From Apostichopus parvimensis (Eukaryota; Echinodermata; Holothuroidea; Aspidochirotida; Stichopodidae): 22,156 nt of DNA. This document shows positions 19,616 through 22,156 of this stretch, one piece after another. The notes under the pieces were generated by a model, which was not told where the DNA came from, did not search any database, and was given only the letters and a program-made list of their open reading frames with translations. The stretch spans positions 113,624 through 135,779 of the forward strand of contig KN884405.1 of assembly GCA_000934455.1 (NCBI GenBank), given 5' to 3'. Numbering within the stretch: the stretch's first letter is position 1; every line of letters starts with the position of its first letter. The position numbers and the translations under genes were made by a program.

Positions 19616-20044
19616 GACTTTGAAACGGACTGCAACTTGCAAAGGAGGTTGCAATGTCGTAAGAAAAATCCTATCAAGTAGTAGTACTGAAGTTGAGTTT
19701 ATTCGATTTAGGCGATGCTCACCCTACAGGAACATGTAGCATAGGGGATAGGGGCAAGGAAGGGTTGCTGTGCGTTTTCCTCGTTGTGCACGCCCTCTCT
19801 ATCTATCTGTAGTGGCTTCTGCACGTTTTCTGGGACTCTAGGGTACTCAGACGGGGACTTCAGACCGAGCCCATGCGAGTCCGCGAGTCCAGTCTCTCCT
19901 AGACTGGCAAAAACTTTCTCGGACTTCCACATCTTCATATATATTACCGCATGTTGGATGAGGGGGAGGTAGGGATTGGGTAGGCGACTGAAAGCAAATG
20001 ACACAGGGTGAATGGCTGACGTGGATATCAAATGATCTCGTCAA
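19616..20044 (-). promoter_or_regulatory. AGK 5' leader and probable promoter-proximal region
   Basis: This stretch immediately upstream of the AGK ATG is visibly richer in GC and CpG (most clearly 19855-19925) than the surrounding introns. It includes a 7-bp stem, 5-nt loop hairpin at 19889-19907 (CCAGTCT/AGACTGG) and a TATA-like stretch near 19936-19945. No start site can be fixed from sequence alone. The promoter role is inferred only from position and composition. Overlapping 60-107 codon open frames here have no recognisable similarity. Confidence 0.35.
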
Positions 20045-22156
20045 ACAGTAACAAAAAATGTATAGACATAAAATAAAACATTGGTTTCATATGATCGTGG
20101 TCCCCAAATTTTATCAAGGCAAAACAAACGTCTTCAAGGTTCGATGTAATCTTCTCTCGAACAAATGTACATGAGCGACGGTTTCATTCCAAACTAAATT
20201 CCTCGTTAATCCACAAACGTTTTTCACATAAAACATTGGGTTATAGCAGCACATATGCACCACATTTGCATAATTATATATAGGCTACTCATTGAAGAAG
20301 AAGGAAAAAACAAGATGTCAGCTAGCTGGGAATTTCTTTTAATGCTAGCACCAATCTATATTGTACTTTCAGATCATACTTCGAAGCAATTTTAATTACA
20401 AAATGAGTAATTCCGAACCGGTTCATATAATATAATATCATATTAGTACTGCTCATGTTGTCAATACCGTAATTGAATGCACTTGAATAGATACAACACG
20501 TCATGCCATAGATCAACTTTGAAACATTAACCTGAAAGCAGTCTACGCCTAAGATTATAAAAAACAATTACCCGAACTGGATGAAATTGAACTCATGCAT
20601 ATCAATGTACACCATGCATCACCTATCCGATTCCACATGGACGTAAGGGGGGGGGGGGGCTGCACGTTGATATTGTCTCAGGCACTGCCAAAGCAAAGTA
20701 ATAAACTGCAATAATCTTGTTTCAAGAGTCAGTATAGTTCCCTAATAGAACCCAGCCTCAAGTAATTATGATGATGTTTATTTTATCTAGTGAGTATGCT
20801 AGAAGAAATTGTTGTTAAGCTGATTTCTATTGCGTGACAATTATCAATTCTTAGGATAAATTTACAGAAGTGACCGTGGTGTGCGAAGAGGGTGGCATGG
20901 GTGCATGTACCCCATTTGACGCCAACTGGTGGCAATATTATACAGAGGAGATCGGTGTCGCCTCTGTCCCTTCCATAAAAAGTTCAGCCCTAATACCTAA
21001 ATCAGTCGAGAGAAGTTTTGAATCCCCTACCCAACACCTCCGCACCTTTGAAATCCTGTGCACGCCACTGTCCCAATGTCCTAACTCTCTTGATCATTAT
21101 AAACCACGTGACTCTTGTTATATATATAGGTGTACACTTCACTGATTGGTAAACATAAATTCTTGATGCACTTCCAAATCACTCAACTCATGAAATTGGA
21201 CAAGCATAAAACAAAATAACATAGTAGATAGAGGTTATGAGAAGTCATCGTCAAGTGTATACTGAAGGCCAGATGAGTTTAAAATGTCATACTAAAGGTG
21301 ACAAAAGTACAACACACTCCCCCCCCCCTTTTTTCCTTTTCCTTTTATGGGTGCTTCCTGATATCGATAACACTCAAGTGTATAATAATAGAATTGTATC
21401 AGCCGTTTTTTTGTACTTTCATTCTTTCTTGATTTGTTTAAGGATGTCATCGTGTTCGAATTTCATTTTGTTTTGTTTTTGCAAATCCCTCTTTTTTGTG
21501 CTATGGAGGAAGGAGAAGCGAGAATATGACGAAACTAACAAATAAGGACAATACATCAAGTCAACTAAAATGGAGATAGAATAATATGATCAAATTTGAA
21601 AAGTAAAGCCAGCATGTCTGAGACCTCAATCACGAGAGGCTGTGAGCTAATGGAGGCTGATGAAAACCAAGCGTAATTTTCTTACCGTCATGAAGATGTT
21701 TTCGAATCTCAGATGAGAAACAGAGTTATTTTTTATCTTGTCAAAATCGTGACTAACTGATGTAATCCAGACGCGATGTAAATTTACCTTTAAATTATAA
21801 AAGAAACCTCTCGACGATTGGGAGGTGTTTCTGTGCTCACCTACAGTGAAGTGAGAACACTGATTGGATACATTGCACAACAGCTGTGTCAATGTTCACC
21901 CTTAAGAGAGAGAGTTAGAGAGAGGAGACGGGAAAAAAATGTAAAGAATTTGAGTAAGTAAGAACTAAAAGTCGTCCGGAGGGCTTACCTGTCATTTCAA
22001 GGAATATTAAAGATTGAATGGAATTTTTACATTTAAAGAAGAGGTATCGTCTCGTTGGTTAATCTTAATCTTAATTCTGCTGCTTAATCCTGTCAGTTCA
22101 TGAATTACCGAATGAACTGAAAATGACTTTTAAAGCTAGAACTCTCCCTTGGGGAA
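20045..22156. other. 5' flank of AGK, no gene recognised
   Basis: About 2.1 kb of AT-rich sequence with a G13 run (20647-20659), a C10 run (21319-21328), a TATA microsatellite (about 21119-21128) and a GA-rich stretch (21904-21932). Open frames at 20870-21145, 21237-21545 and 21647-21892 show no motif or homology I recognise. Donor-like sequences on the minus strand (for example GACAG/GTAAGC at about 21988) could belong to an untranslated upstream AGK exon, but nothing proves it. Confidence 0.6.

Noticed and set aside
21647..22010. Donor-like GT sites on the minus strand upstream of AGK (near 21681, 21786 and 21988)
   Set aside because: They could mark untranslated upstream exons, but isolated GTAAG matches are expected by chance and no paired acceptor or coding sense was found.
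1..22156. Search for CRISPR arrays, bacterial operons or defence systems
   Set aside because: Nothing of the kind is present. The introns, SINEs and Penelope-like element show animal nuclear DNA.

Overview
This is animal nuclear DNA: AT-rich, intron-dense, with many microsatellites, tRNA-derived SINEs and a Penelope-like element. The protein closeness to vertebrate AGK and the repeat types suggest a marine invertebrate, possibly an echinoderm such as a sea cucumber. That placement is inference; no species-specific marker is visible.

One gene can be supported with confidence. The minus strand carries the 5' part of a mitochondrial acylglycerol kinase gene (AGK). Eight short coding exons run from an ATG at 19615 down to 277, giving 738 coding nt (246 residues). 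They cover the N-terminal hydrophobic anchor, the nucleotide-binding FLNPAA segment, the GGDGTL catalytic loop and the start of the C-terminal half. All junctions have GT/AG ends and all phases agree. The remaining exons, roughly 170-180 residues by comparison with human AGK (422 aa), lie beyond the left edge.

Region by region: 1-276 is intron 8 with a GA microsatellite. 338-6531 is intron 7, about 6.2 kb, with a tRNA-like SINE head at 789-860 and a diverged 273-bp-period duplication at 3785-4222. 6612-12727 is intron 6, about 6.1 kb, with a tRNA-derived SINE whose body resembles the MIR/CORE type (about 10800-11096) and a 5'-truncated Penelope-like element (11734-12384) between perfect 15-bp target-site duplications. 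That element keeps part of its GIY-YIG endonuclease and a decayed hammerhead-like fold. 12798-14432 is intron 5, with an unexplained protein-like open frame. 14654-16228 is intron 4, with a class-II-tRNA-derived SINE between long imperfect direct repeats. 17911-19505 is intron 1, with a 632-bp terminal-inverted-repeat element, itself between direct repeats of about 100-120 bp. 19616-22156 is 5' flank, with a GC-richer patch near the start of the gene and no recognisable gene beyond it.

I see no bacterial-style operon, CRISPR array or defence system. The points most worth following are the two insertions flanked by unusually long direct repeats, the hammerhead-like relic in the Penelope element, and the ten long G/C mononucleotide runs. 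Most long open frames in this window are chance or repeat-derived.
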